Both the position numbers and the translations under genes were made by a program. Of a DNA stretch of 64,000 bases, positions 31,488 through 41,012 are shown in pieces. The notes below the pieces were generated by a model. It made no database searches. It was given only the letters and a program-made list of their open reading frames with translations, and was not told where the DNA came from. Where the stretch lies: the NCBI RefSeq assembly GCF_014645235.1, contig NZ_BMLM01000001.1, positions 1,426,001 through 1,490,000 on the forward strand, written 5' to 3'. Every line of letters begins with the position of its first letter. Positions within the stretch are counted from its first letter, which is position 1. The DNA comes from Agrococcus terreus. Lineage in GTDB: Bacteria > Actinomycetota > Actinomycetes > Actinomycetales > Microbacteriaceae.

Positions 31488-32987
31488 TCAGGCGGGCGTC
31501 AGCATCCCGATCCGCACGAGCTCGCGCACCCGCGGTAGCAGGTCGGCCACGAGGGGCGCCTCGTCGACCTCGAGGAGGCCCGCGATCGCGCCCAGCAGCA
31601 CGCCGACGGGCAGCTCGCCGTCGCTCGCCCCGACGAGGCCGGCGAGCGCCGCGTCGACCGATAGGCTCCGGCCGAGCCCGCCGCCCTGGCGCAGCTCGAT
31701 GACGGTGGGGCCCGCGGCGCCCGGCACCTGGTGCCGCGCTTCCGTGACGTCGGGCGCGGCGAGCAGGCGCGCCCCGAGCAGCGCGTCGTCGTCGCGCGCC
31801 GCGAGCCACGCCTCGGCCTCCAGCGCCTCGGCGAGGTGCGCGCCCGCGCGCTCGAGCGCGACGCCCTGCGGCACGCGCTCCGCGCGCGCGAGGCCGGTGC
31901 CGCCATCGTGGAGCACGACCCAGCCCATGCCGACCTCGTCGACGGCGCGCGCCTCGAGGTCGTCGAGCCATGCGCCGAGGAGCGCGTCGTGGCCGTCGTC
32001 CCCGGGGCGCGTGCCGCCGTCGCGCAGCCACAGCTCGGCGTACGCGACGGGGGAGAGGGCCTCGCGCTCGAGCACCCAGGCATCGAGCCCGGCGCCCGCC
32101 CAGCCGAGCGCGCGGTCGCGGCCGGCCGCTCCGCCGCGCGTCTCCCAGTTGCCGAGCATCCGAGCCGTGCCGCCGGGCGCGAGGTGCGCGGCGACGCCGC
32201 CCACGGCCGCCTCCATCAGCCGGTCGCCCTCGAGCCCACCGTCGCGGTACTCGTAGGCCGGCACGCCCGCTGCGCGCGGCGTGATGACGAACGGCGGGTT
32301 CGAGGCGACGAGGTCGAATCGCTCGCCCACGACGGGCTCGTAGAGCGAGCCGAGCCGCAGCTCGATGCCGTCGACGCCGTTGAGCGCCGCGTTCAGCGCG
32401 GCGAGCTCCAGGGCGCGCGGGGAGACGTCGGTGGCGACGACGCGCTCGGCGAAGCGCCGCAGGTGCAGCGCGACGATGCCGCAGCCTGTGCCGAGGTCGA
32501 GCGCCGTGCCCGCCGCCACGGGAGGCAGCAGCTGCACGAGCGTGCGGGCGGCGCCGCCGACGCCCAGCACGTGGTCGGGCCGCAGCGGCCGCGCGCCCGA
32601 GAGCTCGTCGAGGTCGCTCGCGACCACCCACGCCGACTCGCCGAGCGCATCCCGCATCGTCACGGGGCGCACCGCGAGCAGCGGCACCGCCTCGTCGTCC
32701 TCGAGGGCGACGACGCCGAGCGCGACGGCGCCCTCGAGCCCCGCCTCCGGCAGCGCCGCCGCGAGGTCGGCGGCGGGCACCCGGTCGCCGAGCACCAGCG
32801 CCCGCACGAGCGTCGCGAGCGGCCCCGGGTGCGCGAGCGCCGCCCGGCGGGCGGGCGCGGCGGACATGCGGGCGAGCGCGTCGGCGGCGTCGTCGCCGAC
32901 GAGCGCACGGACGCCCCCGCTCGTGAACCCCGCGGAGGCGAGGTCACGGGCGAGGGCGTCTGCGTGCTGGAGCGGTGCGGAGTTCAC
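31488..32987 (-). CDS. Class I methyltransferase, N5-glutamine/RNA MTase-like with flanking domains
   Basis: The 499-residue protein has a ~130-residue N-terminal domain, a central methyltransferase domain with motif I ALDLGTGCGIVALHL and the catalytic SNPPFVI (NPPY-type, as in PrmC and rRNA guanine-N2 enzymes), and a C-terminal ~200-residue winged-helix-like domain. This three-part layout is typical of an actinobacterial family whose target (protein glutamine or nucleic-acid base) is not settled. GTG 32987 has no Shine-Dalgarno; TAGCCT lies 6 nt upstream on the minus strand (32999-32994), overlapping the stop codon of the previous gene. Confidence 0.85.
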   Translation of the reverse strand: MNSAPLQHADALARDLASAGFTSGGVRALVGDDAADALARMSAAPARRAALAHPGPLATLVRALVLGDRVPAADLAAALPEAGLEGAVALGVVALEDDEAVPLLAVRPVTMRDALGESAWVVASDLDELSGARPLRPDHVLGVGGAARTLVQLLPPVAAGTALDLGTGCGIVALHLRRFAERVVATDVSPRALELAALNAALNGVDGIELRLGSLYEPVVGERFDLVASNPPFVITPRAAGVPAYEYRDGGLEGDRLMEAAVGGVAAHLAPGGTARMLGNWETRGGAAGRDRALGWAGAGLDAWVLEREALSPVAYAELWLRDGGTRPGDDGHDALLGAWLDDLEARAVDEVGMGWVVLHDGGTGLARAERVPQGVALERAGAHLAEALEAEAWLAARDDDALLGARLLAAPDVTEARHQVPGAAGPTVIELRQGGGLGRSLSVDAALAGLVGASDGELPVGVLLGAIAGLLEVDEAPLVADLLPRVRELVRIGMLTPA

Positions 32988-32996
32988 CCAGCGAGG

Positions 32997-35168
32997 CTAC
33001 GCGGCCCCGGCCACCGAGGCCGTCTCGCGGGCGGCCGGGCCCGCGATGCGCGGCGAGTGGAACGTGCCGCCGAACGCGCGCTCGGAGGCGCCGACCCGGT
33101 CGAGGTACGGCGTGACACCGCCCATCTGGAACGGCCAGCCCGCGCCGAGGATCATGCAGAGATCGATGTCCTCGGGTCCGGCGACGACCTCGTCGTCGAG
33201 CATGCGACGGATCTCGTCGGCCAGGCCGTCCTCGATCCGGATGCGCAGCTCCTCGGCCGAGAGCGGCACGGCGTCCTTCGGCGTGTGCTTCGCGACGATC
33301 TTCCGCGCCCGCTTGTCGATGCCCCTCGCGTTGCCCTTGCCGTCCTTCTCGAGCAGCACGCCCTCCTCGGCGAGCTCGTGGAGCGCCGCCGACTCGAAGA
33401 AGCGGTCCGGGAAGGCGCCGTGGTGCGTGTCGAGCACGTGCGCGCCCACCTTGAGGCCCACGAGGTCGAGCAGCACGAACGGGTCCATCGGGAACCCGAA
33501 CGGGCGCTGCGCCTCGACGACGGTCTCGAAGGGCGTGCCCTGCTCGACCGCGTGCATCGCCTCGCCGAGCAGCTTCGCGAGGATGCGGTTCACGACGAAG
33601 CCGGGGGTGTCGCGCGTGATGACGGCGTTCTTCCGCAGGTCCTTCGCGACCCGCATCGCCGTGGCGAGCGTCGCGTCGTCGGTCGAGGGCGTGCGGACGA
33701 CCTCGATGAGCGGCATGACCGCGACCGGGTTGAAGAAGTGGAAGCCGACGAGGCGCTCCGGGTGGGCGAGCGTCGCGCCGATCTGCTCGACCGAGAGGCT
33801 CGACGTGTTGGTCGCGATGACCGCCGTCTCGGACAGGTGCGGCTCGACCTCGGCGAAGACCTGCTGCTTGACCGAGAGCTCCTCGAAGACGGCCTCGATC
33901 ACCCAGTCGCAGTCGGCGAAGTCGGCCTTGTCGACCGTGCCGGCGATGAGTGCGGAGAGGCGCTTCGCGGTGTCGCCGTCGACGCGACCCTTCGCGCGCA
34001 GCGCCTCGATCTCGTCGCGGATGCCCGCGACGGCCTTGTCCACTCGCGCCTGGTCGAGGTCGGTGATCACGACCGGCACCTGCAGGCGGCGCAGGAACAG
34101 CAGCGCGAACTGGCTCGCCATGAGCCCGGCGCCGATGATGCCGACCTTGGAGACGGGCTTCGCGAGCTTCGGGTCCGGCGCGCCGGCCGGCTTCTTCGCC
34201 CGCTTCTGCACGAGGTTGAACGCGTAGATCGAGGCCTGGAACTGGTCGCCGACGATGAGCTCCGACAGCGCGGCGTCCTCGGCGGCGAAGCCGGCGGCGC
34301 GGTCGTCCTTGCGGGCCAGCTCGAGCACCTCGAGCGCGCGGTACGGCGCCTGCGGCACCTCGCCGAGCTTCGCGCGGAGCGTGTCGCGCGCGACCTTGAT
34401 CGCGATCGGCCACTTGACGGTGCGCTCGAGCGTGCCGGGCACGTGGGGGCGCTCCACCTTCTTGCCGCCGAGCACCGCGTCCGCCCAGGCGAGCGACGAC
34501 TCGAGGAACGTCGCCGGCCCGAACATCGCGTCGGCGATGCCGAGCTCGAGCGCCTCGGCGGGCTTCAGCACCCGGTTCTGCTTGAGCGGGTTCTCGATGA
34601 CGACCTTGAGCGCGCGCTCGATGCCGATGAGGTTCGGCAGGATCGTCGCGCCGCCCCAGCCGGGCACGAGGCCGAGGAACGTCTCCGGCAGCGCGACGGC
34701 GGGCGCGGCGGCGTTGAGCGTGCGGTAGTCGGCGTTGAGGCCGATCTCGAGGCCGCCGCCGAGGGCGAGGCCGTTGATGAACACGAACGTGGGCACGCCC
34801 GCGTCGTGGAGCAGCCCGAGCACCCGGTGGCCGAGCGCGGGCAGCTCCGCCGCCGTCTCGAGGTCGGGGATGGCCGAGACGTTCGACAGGTCGGCGCCGG
34901 CCGCGAGGAAGTAGGGCTTCCCCGTGACGGCGATCGCGTCGATCTCGCCGCGCGCGCCGCGTGCGCGCTGCTCGGTGAGCACGTCGCCGAGCTCGAACAG
35001 CGTCGCGGGGCCGAGCGTCGACGGGCGCGTGTGGTCGCGGCCGTTGTCGAGCGTCACGAGCGCGAGCGTGCGGCCGGAGGCGAGGGCGACGTCGCGCACG
35101 TAGGAGTGCGTGACCACCTCGTCGAACTCGGCCGCGGCCAGGCGGGGGAACTCGTCGCGGATCGCCAT
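32997..35168 (-). CDS. Multifunctional fatty-acid oxidation enzyme (enoyl-CoA hydratase / 3-hydroxyacyl-CoA dehydrogenase)
   Basis: The 723-residue enzyme carries out the hydration and dehydrogenation steps of beta-oxidation. The N-terminal crotonase domain has the oxyanion-hole segments AAGADLSNVS and FINGLALGGGLEIGLNADYR. The Rossmann dehydrogenase domain starts KVGIIGAGLMASQFALLFL and contains ATNTSSLSVEQI and HFFNPVAVMPLIEVV. The C-terminal 3HCDH helical domains close with GGVTPYLDRVG. ATG 35168 overlaps the thiolase stop (ATGA), so the two subunit genes of the degradation complex are co-translated. Confidence 0.94.
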   Translation of the reverse strand: MAIRDEFPRLAAAEFDEVVTHSYVRDVALASGRTLALVTLDNGRDHTRPSTLGPATLFELGDVLTEQRARGARGEIDAIAVTGKPYFLAAGADLSNVSAIPDLETAAELPALGHRVLGLLHDAGVPTFVFINGLALGGGLEIGLNADYRTLNAAAPAVALPETFLGLVPGWGGATILPNLIGIERALKVVIENPLKQNRVLKPAEALELGIADAMFGPATFLESSLAWADAVLGGKKVERPHVPGTLERTVKWPIAIKVARDTLRAKLGEVPQAPYRALEVLELARKDDRAAGFAAEDAALSELIVGDQFQASIYAFNLVQKRAKKPAGAPDPKLAKPVSKVGIIGAGLMASQFALLFLRRLQVPVVITDLDQARVDKAVAGIRDEIEALRAKGRVDGDTAKRLSALIAGTVDKADFADCDWVIEAVFEELSVKQQVFAEVEPHLSETAVIATNTSSLSVEQIGATLAHPERLVGFHFFNPVAVMPLIEVVRTPSTDDATLATAMRVAKDLRKNAVITRDTPGFVVNRILAKLLGEAMHAVEQGTPFETVVEAQRPFGFPMDPFVLLDLVGLKVGAHVLDTHHGAFPDRFFESAALHELAEEGVLLEKDGKGNARGIDKRARKIVAKHTPKDAVPLSAEELRIRIEDGLADEIRRMLDDEVVAGPEDIDLCMILGAGWPFQMGGVTPYLDRVGASERAFGGTFHSPRIAGPAARETASVAGAA

Positions 35169-36370
35169 CACTTCCTCTTCCCGTAGTGCTTGTGGTGGGG
35201 GTTCTCCCAGATGACCGTGCCGCCCTGGCCGAGGCCGACGCACATGGCGGTGACGCCGTAGCGGACCTCGGGGCGCTGCTCGAACTGGCGCGCGAGCTGC
35301 AGCATGAGGCGCACGCCGGAGGAGGCGAGCGGGTGCCCGATCGCGATGGCGCCGCCCCACGGGTTGACGCGCTCGTCGTCGTCGGCGATCCCGAAGTGGT
35401 CGGTGAACGAGAGCACCTGCACCGCGAAGGCCTCGTTGAGCTCGAACAGGCCGATGTCGTCGATCGACAGGCCCGCCTTGGCGAGCGCCTTCTCGGTCGA
35501 GGGCACCGGGCCGATGCCCATGATGTCGGGCTCGACGCCCGCGAAGCCGAACGAGACGAGGCGCATCTTCGGCGCGAGCCCCAGCTCCTTCGCGGCGCGG
35601 CCCGAGGCCATGATCGACATGGTCGCGCCGTCGTTGAGGCCCGACGCGTTGCCCGCGGTGACGCGGCCGTGCTCGCGGAACGGCGTCTTCAGCGTCGCGA
35701 GGCCCTCCATCGTCGTCTCGGGGCGCGGCGCCTCGTCGGCCGTCGCGAGGCCCCATCCGGCCTCCGACTGCGTGGCGACGGGGATGAGGTCGTGCTGGAT
35801 GTGCCCGGCGGCGACCGCGGCGGCGTACTTCTGCTGGCTGCGCATCGCGTAGCGGTCAGCGCGCTCCTTCGTGAGCGCCGGGAAGCGGTCGTGGATGCGC
35901 TCGGCCGTCTTGCCCATGTTCAGGGCGTCCATCGAGACGAGCTTCTCGGCCACGAACCGCGGGTTCGGGTCGGCGTCGAGGCCCATCGGGTGCCGGCCCA
36001 TGTGCTCGACGCCGCCGGCGATGGCGACGTCGTAGCCGCCGAGCGCGATGCCGCCAGCGACGGTCGTGACCGCGGTCATGGCGCCGGCGCACATGCGATC
36101 GATCGCGTAGCCGGGCACCTGCACGGGCAGGCCCGCCAGCATGCCGACGGTGCGGCCGAGCGTGAGCCCCTGGTCGCCGGTCTGGGTGGTGGCGGCGATC
36201 GCCACCTCGTCGATGCGCTCGAGGGGGAGCGAAGGGTTGCGCTCCAGCAGGCCCGAGAGCGCCTTGACCGCGAGGTCGTCCGCCCTGGTGCCCCAGTACA
36301 TCCCCTTCTCGCCCGCACGCCCGAATGGGGTGCGGACGCCGTCCACGAACACGACGTCGTCGTCAGCCAC
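35168..36370 (-). CDS. Acetyl-CoA acyltransferase (thiolase)
   Basis: The 400-residue enzyme releases acetyl-CoA in the last step of beta-oxidation. The active-site Cys lies in DRMCAGAMTAV, the catalytic His in NPWGGAIAIGHPLASSG and the second Cys in TAMCVGLGQGG; the family start VFVDGVRTPFGRAG is present. GTG 36370 has AGGAGG 4 nt upstream on the minus strand. Together with the downstream multifunctional enzyme it makes a FadA/FadB-like pair. Confidence 0.94.
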   Translation of the reverse strand: MADDDVVFVDGVRTPFGRAGEKGMYWGTRADDLAVKALSGLLERNPSLPLERIDEVAIAATTQTGDQGLTLGRTVGMLAGLPVQVPGYAIDRMCAGAMTAVTTVAGGIALGGYDVAIAGGVEHMGRHPMGLDADPNPRFVAEKLVSMDALNMGKTAERIHDRFPALTKERADRYAMRSQQKYAAAVAAGHIQHDLIPVATQSEAGWGLATADEAPRPETTMEGLATLKTPFREHGRVTAGNASGLNDGATMSIMASGRAAKELGLAPKMRLVSFGFAGVEPDIMGIGPVPSTEKALAKAGLSIDDIGLFELNEAFAVQVLSFTDHFGIADDDERVNPWGGAIAIGHPLASSGVRLMLQLARQFEQRPEVRYGVTAMCVGLGQGGTVIWENPHHKHYGKRK

Positions 36371-36443
36371 GGTGCCTCCTGATCGGTGATTGCGGCACCA
36401 GTGTAGGAACGGCTCCTGCGGCCGCAGAGGCGGGTGTGGCTTC

Positions 36444-37691
36444 CTACGACGAGGGCTCGGGGGCCTCCGGACCGAGTTGGTCGGCCTCCACAAAGGCGGC
36501 GGCGATCCTCTGTGCGGTCGCCGCAACCTGCCACGGGCGCGCATCGCGCGCGCGGAGGGCGTCGGCGACCGCCTCGGTGGTCGGCTCGACGCCGTCCCAC
36601 GCGAGGCGGCGCAGCACGTCCGGGGTGAGGAGGTTCTCGGTCGGCATCGACAGCTCGGCGGCGACGGCCGCGAGCGCGGTGCGGGCGCGCTGGAGGCGCG
36701 CGTCGGCCTCGGGCTTGCGGCCCTTCCAGAAGCGCGGGGGCGGCGGCTCGTTCGACGGCACGCGGAGCACGGGCGGGTCGTCGCTCGCGCGGCCGGCCTC
36801 GATCGCGGCCCACCACCGGTCGAGCTCGCTGCGGCTCGCGCGGCCGACGAAGTCCTTGCGGGCGGCGAGGCGGCCCTTGCTCTCGGGATCGGACTGCGCG
36901 GCGACGAGCAGCGAGCGGTCCGGGATGAGGCGGCCGGGCGCGCGGTCGGTGTCGCGCGCGAGCGCGTCGCGGGCGAGCCAGAGCTCGCGGGCCACGGCGA
37001 GCTGGCGGCGGTCGCGGATGCCGTGGATGCCCGAGAGGCGCCGCCACGGCTCGGCGGCGGGCGGCTTCGGCTGGCGGACGAGCGCGTACGCGAACTCCTC
37101 CTCGGCGATCCGCTCCTTGCCCTGCGCGGCGAGCTCCTCGGCGAGCGCGTCGCGGAGGTCCGGCAGCACCTCGACGTCGAGCGCCGCGTACTCGAGCCAC
37201 GAGTCGGGGATCGGCCGCTGCGACCAGTCGCTCGCGCCGTGCTCCTTGCGGAGGCGGATGCCCGCGAGGCGCTCGGCGACCGCGGCGAGGCCGACGCGCT
37301 CGAAGCCCGCGATGCGGGCGCCGAGCTCGGTGTCGAACAGCGTCGCGGGCTCGAGGCCGACCTCGCGCAGGCACGGGAGGTCCTGGCTGGCGGCGTGGAT
37401 GATCCACTCCTCGCCGCCCACGGCCTCCTGCAGCGGCGAGAGGTCGTCGATCGTCGTGGGGTCCACGAGCACCGTGCCCGAGCCGCGCCGGTGCAGCTGC
37501 ACGAGGTAGGCGCGCGAGGAGTAGCGGAAGCCGTTGGCGCGCTCGGCGTCGACCGCGACCGGGCCGACGCCCGCCGCGAGCCGGTCGGCGGCCGCGGCGA
37601 GCGCATCCGCGTCGCCGATCACGTCGAGGGGGCCCTGGACGACGGCGTCGCGCAGGTCGGTGCGGGGCTCGGCGCCCTCGGCCTCAGCCAC
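36444..37691 (-). CDS. rnd: Ribonuclease D-like 3'-5' exonuclease with HRDC domain
   Basis: The 415-residue exoribonuclease belongs to the DEDD superfamily, used in tRNA 3' trimming. The DEDDy motifs are VAVDAERANG, HAASQDLPCL, DTELGARI and YAALDVEVL. An HRDC domain follows (GIHGIRDRRQLAVARELW) and a second helical HRDC-like domain occurs at the C-terminus. GTG 37691 overlaps the end of DUF3000 by 8 nt. The gene order DUF3000, rnd, thiolase, fad is common in actinobacteria. Confidence 0.9.
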   Translation of the reverse strand: MAEAEGAEPRTDLRDAVVQGPLDVIGDADALAAAADRLAAGVGPVAVDAERANGFRYSSRAYLVQLHRRGSGTVLVDPTTIDDLSPLQEAVGGEEWIIHAASQDLPCLREVGLEPATLFDTELGARIAGFERVGLAAVAERLAGIRLRKEHGASDWSQRPIPDSWLEYAALDVEVLPDLRDALAEELAAQGKERIAEEEFAYALVRQPKPPAAEPWRRLSGIHGIRDRRQLAVARELWLARDALARDTDRAPGRLIPDRSLLVAAQSDPESKGRLAARKDFVGRASRSELDRWWAAIEAGRASDDPPVLRVPSNEPPPPRFWKGRKPEADARLQRARTALAAVAAELSMPTENLLTPDVLRRLAWDGVEPTTEAVADALRARDARPWQVAATAQRIAAAFVEADQLGPEAPEPSS

Positions 37692-38280
37692 GGGTGCGCC
37701 GCTTCGCGTCGATGCCCGTCGCGCCGGGCTGCACCGACAGGCCGGCGATGGCGCACAGCAGGTCGGTCCAGGCCGTGAGGTGCGCGCCGAAGTCGCGGCC
37801 GGTGGGCGTCCACGAGGCGCGCAGCTCGATCTGCGCGCCGTCGCCCTGCGCGGCGAGCTCGCCGAAGCCGCTCGAGAGGATCTTCGTGGCCGTGCCGGAC
37901 TCCGAGTGGTGCTCGGCGCCGCGCTGCTCGAGCGCCTCGAGCAGGTAGGTCCAGGTGACCTCGGCGAGGAACGGGTCGACGCCGATCTCCGGATCCTGCG
38001 ACGCCTGCGTGAAGCTCACGATGCGGAAGTCGCCGCCCCACGCCTCGGGCTCCTCGGGGTCGTGCATGAGGATGAAGCGGCCCGTGCCCAGGTCGGAGTC
38101 GCGGCCGTGGCTCGGCGTGCCGACGTCGGCCGCGATGGCGAACGAGAAGGGCGCGATGCGCCCGGGGGCAGGGATCTCGCGGACGGAGAGCTCGGGGCGC
38201 AGCTCGGCGCGCCGCAGCTGGTCGATGGCCGCCCGGAAGGCCTCAGGCACCGGGGCGGGCGCTGCACTGCTCGTGTCCAC
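37684..38280 (-). CDS. DUF3000 protein
   Basis: The 198-residue soluble protein belongs to an actinobacterial family of unknown function found just before rnd. Characteristic stretches are RFILMHDPEEPEAWGGDFR and VTWTYLLEALEQRGA. GTG 38280 is preceded on the minus strand by TAGTCT (38292-38287) with a 6-nt spacer and no Shine-Dalgarno. Its -10 overlaps the -10 of the divergent hydrolase gene. It heads the rnd-thiolase-fad cluster. Confidence 0.87.
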   Translation of the reverse strand: MDTSSAAPAPVPEAFRAAIDQLRRAELRPELSVREIPAPGRIAPFSFAIAADVGTPSHGRDSDLGTGRFILMHDPEEPEAWGGDFRIVSFTQASQDPEIGVDPFLAEVTWTYLLEALEQRGAEHHSESGTATKILSSGFGELAAQGDGAQIELRASWTPTGRDFGAHLTAWTDLLCAIAGLSVQPGATGIDAKRRTRG

Positions 38281-38286
38281 CCGGCA

Positions 38287-38296
38287 AGACTACGAT
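38287..38296. promoter_or_regulatory. Two overlapping divergent -10 hexamers
   Basis: TAGTCT (minus strand, 38292-38287) serves DUF3000 and TACGAT (plus strand, 38291-38296) serves the hydrolase. They share two base pairs, and each lies 6 or 7 nt from its GTG start. The whole gap between the genes is 23 bp. Confidence 0.6.
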
Positions 38297-38303
38297 CTGC
38301 ACC

Positions 38304-39491
38304 GTGACGACGACTCGGAGGCGCGCCGCCGGTCGCGTCGCGCGTGCCGGCCTGGTCGCGGGCGGGGTGCTGCTCGGCGGCGCCGCCCTCGCGGTGACCG
38401 CCGCCTCCGCCGCGCTGGCATCGATGCTCGTGACGCCGCCCCGCGACCAGAAGGACGACATCCGCGTCCTCGGGCTCGACGCGCGCGGCGTCCGGCTCGG
38501 CCGCACGCCGGACACCGGCCTGCCCGGCACCTACGCGCTGTGGGTGGGGGAGCGGCTCGCGGTGCTCGGCCGCGTCGTCGACGAGGACGCGCACAGCGTC
38601 GTCCGCGAGGTCGACGCCGACGCCCGGGCGCTGCTGCAGGGCGTCTCGAGCGCGCGCTGGTCTGGCTACGCGCTCTTCCGACCGCGCCAGGTGACGTCGG
38701 CGAGCGAGCGCGTCGACGTGGCGACCGAGCTCGGGCCGGCGCCCGCGTGGATCATGGGCGACCAGTCGGCGTCGACGTGGTGCATCCAGGTGCACGGCCG
38801 CGGAGTGACCCGCCGCGAGACGATCCGCGGCGTGCCGCTCATGCTCGAGCGCGGCATCGCGTGCATGGCCGTCTCGTACCGCAACGACGGCGAGGCGCCG
38901 CCGAGCCGCGACGGCAAGCTCCGGCTCGGGCTCGACGAGTGGCGCGACGTCGAGGCGGCGATCGACCTCGCGCTCGAGCGCGGCGCGGAGCGGATCGTGC
39001 TCATGGGCTGGTCGATGGGCGGCCAGATCGCGCTGCAGGTCGCGCGCCGCTCGCGGCACCGCCGCCGCATCGTCGGGCTGGTGCTCGACTCGCCCGTCGT
39101 CGGCTGGGCGCCGACGCTGCGGCTGCAGGTCGCGCTCGTGCGCGCCCCCGCGTGGCTCGTCGACACGGCCGTGGGCCTCCTCGAGTCGCCCGCCGCGGTG
39201 CTGAGCGGCGGCCGCAGCCTCGACTTCGACGAGCTCGACAACGTGCTGCACGCCGACGCGCTCTCGCAGCCCATCCTGCTGCTGCACTCCGCCGACGACG
39301 GCTACGTGCCGCCGGACGCATCCCGCGCGCTGGCGGCGGCCAGGCCCGACCTCGTCGACTACCGCGAGTGGACGACCGCGCGCCACACGAAGCTGTGGAA
39401 CCTCGACCGCGAGCGCTACGAGCGCGAGATCGGCGCGTGGATCGATCGCGTCGTGCTCGACGCGGAGCGCGCGGCCGAGCCGGCGGACTGA
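38304..39491 (+). CDS. Alpha/beta hydrolase with N-terminal membrane anchor
   Basis: The 395-residue protein begins with Arg-rich residues and one hydrophobic helix (about residues 14-42) that probably anchors it in the membrane with the catalytic domain outside or membrane-attached. The nucleophile elbow is MGWSMGGQIAL, the acid lies in LHSADDGYVPP and the catalytic His in ARHTKLWN, a prolyl-oligopeptidase/BAAT-like arrangement. The substrate is unknown. GTG 38304 follows TACGAT by 7 nt (leaderless-like). It converges on sufE with a 10-bp gap and no visible terminator. Confidence 0.83.
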   Translation: MTTTRRRAAGRVARAGLVAGGVLLGGAALAVTAASAALASMLVTPPRDQKDDIRVLGLDARGVRLGRTPDTGLPGTYALWVGERLAVLGRVVDEDAHSVVREVDADARALLQGVSSARWSGYALFRPRQVTSASERVDVATELGPAPAWIMGDQSASTWCIQVHGRGVTRRETIRGVPLMLERGIACMAVSYRNDGEAPPSRDGKLRLGLDEWRDVEAAIDLALERGAERIVLMGWSMGGQIALQVARRSRHRRRIVGLVLDSPVVGWAPTLRLQVALVRAPAWLVDTAVGLLESPAAVLSGGRSLDFDELDNVLHADALSQPILLLHSADDGYVPPDASRALAAARPDLVDYREWTTARHTKLWNLDRERYEREIGAWIDRVVLDAERAAEPAD

Positions 39492-39501
39492 GCCCGACGG
39501 T

Positions 39502-39933
39502 CTAGGCGCGTTCGGCGAGCCGCTCGCGGATCTGCCGCTGGATGCGGCCGAGCATGCCCGCCATGCCGCGCAGCCGCAGCGGCGACACGGCGCGGTCGAG
39601 GCCGAGCAGGCGCGGCATGTCGGCCGGCACCGCGAGCGCCTCCTCGGGCGTCGCGCCCTCGAGGCCCTGCGCGAGGATCGACGCGAAGCCGCGCGTCGTG
39701 GGCGCCTCCTCCGGAGCCGTCGCGTGCACGTGCACCGCGTCGTCGACCTCGACGAAGAGGAAGACGGGCGATTGGCACTCCGCGACGCGCTCTAGCAGAT
39801 CGGGATGCTCGGCGTAGCGCGCGGGCAGCGCCGGCAGCTCGTCGGCGAACTCGAGCAGCAGCTGCAGGCGGTCGGGCTCCGCGACGGCCTGGAAGTCGTC
39901 GACGGCGCGCTGGAGCCCGGCGGTCAGCGTCAT
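39502..39933 (-). CDS. sufE: SufE-family sulfur acceptor
   Basis: The 143-residue protein accepts persulfide sulfur from a cysteine desulfurase for iron-sulfur cluster building. The acceptor Cys53 is in [12 protein letters not shown], and [15 protein letters not shown] matches the family. It overlaps sseA by 4 nt (ATGA). Pairing of a rhodanese and SufE is common in actinobacteria and suggests sulfur passes between them, though that is inference. Confidence 0.9.
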   Translation of the reverse strand: MTLTAGLQRAVDDFQAVAEPDRLQLLLEFADELPALPARYAEHPDLLERVAECQSPVFLFVEVDDAVHVHATAPEEAPTTRGFASILAQGLEGATPEEALAVPADMPRLLGLDRAVSPLRLRGMAGMLGRIQRQIRERLAERA

Positions 39934-40877
39934 CGGCGCACCGCAGGCGCCTGGCCCGGCTCGGCGCCCTGGACGATCGGGACGCCGACGAGCGAGCCCC
40001 ACTCGGTCCACGAGCCGTCGTAGTTGCGGACGCCCTCGAGGCCCAGCAGGTGGGTGAGCACGAACCAGGTGTGGCTCGAGCGCTCGCCGATGCGGCAGTA
40101 CGCGATGACGTCGCCGCCGGCGCGCAGGCCCGCGCCGTCGAGGTAGATCGCCTCGAGCTCCGCGCGCGAGCGGAACGTGCCGTCCTCGCGGACGGCCTTC
40201 CCCCACGGCACGTTCTGCGCCGAGGGGATGTGGCCTGCGCGCAGCGCGCCCTCCTCGGGGTAGGCGGGGGCGGTCGTGCGCTCGCCGGAGAACTCCTCGG
40301 GGCTGCGGACGTCGACGAGCGGGCCGGTGCCCAGGTGCGCGAGCACGTCGTCGCGGAAGGCGCGGAGCGTGCGGTCGTCGCGCTCGACGACGGGGTAGTC
40401 GACCGCCGCGCGGGCGGGCGCCTCGCGGGTCATCTCGCGCCCCTCGGCGATCCAGAGGTCGCGGCCTCCGTCCATGATCCGGACGTCCTCGTGGCCGTAG
40501 AGCGAGAGCACCCACAGCGCGTAGGTGGCCCACCAGTTCGACTTGTCGCCGTAGAGCACGACGGTCGTGCCGCGCCCGATGCCGCGCTCGCCCAGCAGCC
40601 GCGCGAGCGCCTCCGGGCTCACGTAGTCGCGCAGCACCGCGTCGTTGAGGTCGGTGTGCCAGTCGAGCTTCACGGCGCCGGGGATGTGGCCGACCTCGTA
40701 GAGCAGGACGTCCTCGTCGGACTCGACGACCACGACCTGCGGGTCGTCGAGGTGCGCGGCGACCCACTCGGTCGAGACGAGCCGCTCAGGGGCGGCGTAC
40801 TCGGCGAAGCGCTCGGCGTCGGCGGGGTCGACCTCGGCGGCGGTCGCGCCGGCGGTCTCGGACGGGGTCTGGCTCAC
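39930..40877 (-). CDS. sseA: Thiosulfate/3-mercaptopyruvate sulfurtransferase (tandem rhodanese)
   Basis: The 315-residue cytoplasmic enzyme has two rhodanese domains; the C-terminal one holds the active-site loop [10 protein letters not shown] with the persulfide-forming Cys. It transfers sulfane sulfur from thiosulfate or mercaptopyruvate to thiols or cyanide. GTG 40877 has GAGGAG 5-6 nt upstream on the minus strand. It is followed by sufE with translational overlap and divergent from zapE. Confidence 0.9.
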   Translation of the reverse strand: MSQTPSETAGATAAEVDPADAERFAEYAAPERLVSTEWVAAHLDDPQVVVVESDEDVLLYEVGHIPGAVKLDWHTDLNDAVLRDYVSPEALARLLGERGIGRGTTVVLYGDKSNWWATYALWVLSLYGHEDVRIMDGGRDLWIAEGREMTREAPARAAVDYPVVERDDRTLRAFRDDVLAHLGTGPLVDVRSPEEFSGERTTAPAYPEEGALRAGHIPSAQNVPWGKAVREDGTFRSRAELEAIYLDGAGLRAGGDVIAYCRIGERSSHTWFVLTHLLGLEGVRNYDGSWTEWGSLVGVPIVQGAEPGQAPAVRR

Positions 40878-40932
40878 GGTGGCTCCTCGGCGTCTCGGCG
40901 GCTCCCCGGCGGGGATGCGCGCGACGCGTCAC

Positions 40933-40966
40933 TAGGCTTCTGCGGTGGGAACGCCATCCTCCCACC
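40933..40966 (+). promoter_or_regulatory. zapE promoter and leader hairpin
   Basis: TAGGCT at 40933-40938 predicts a start of transcription near 40945. The first bases of that RNA, GGTGGGA (40944-40950), can pair with TCCCACC (40960-40966). The leader to the zapE ATG is then about 68 nt. Confidence 0.5.
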
Positions 40967-41012
40967 GAACCTTCCACCGACGCCTGCGAGCCAGGTGCAC
41001 CGAGGAGCCGCC

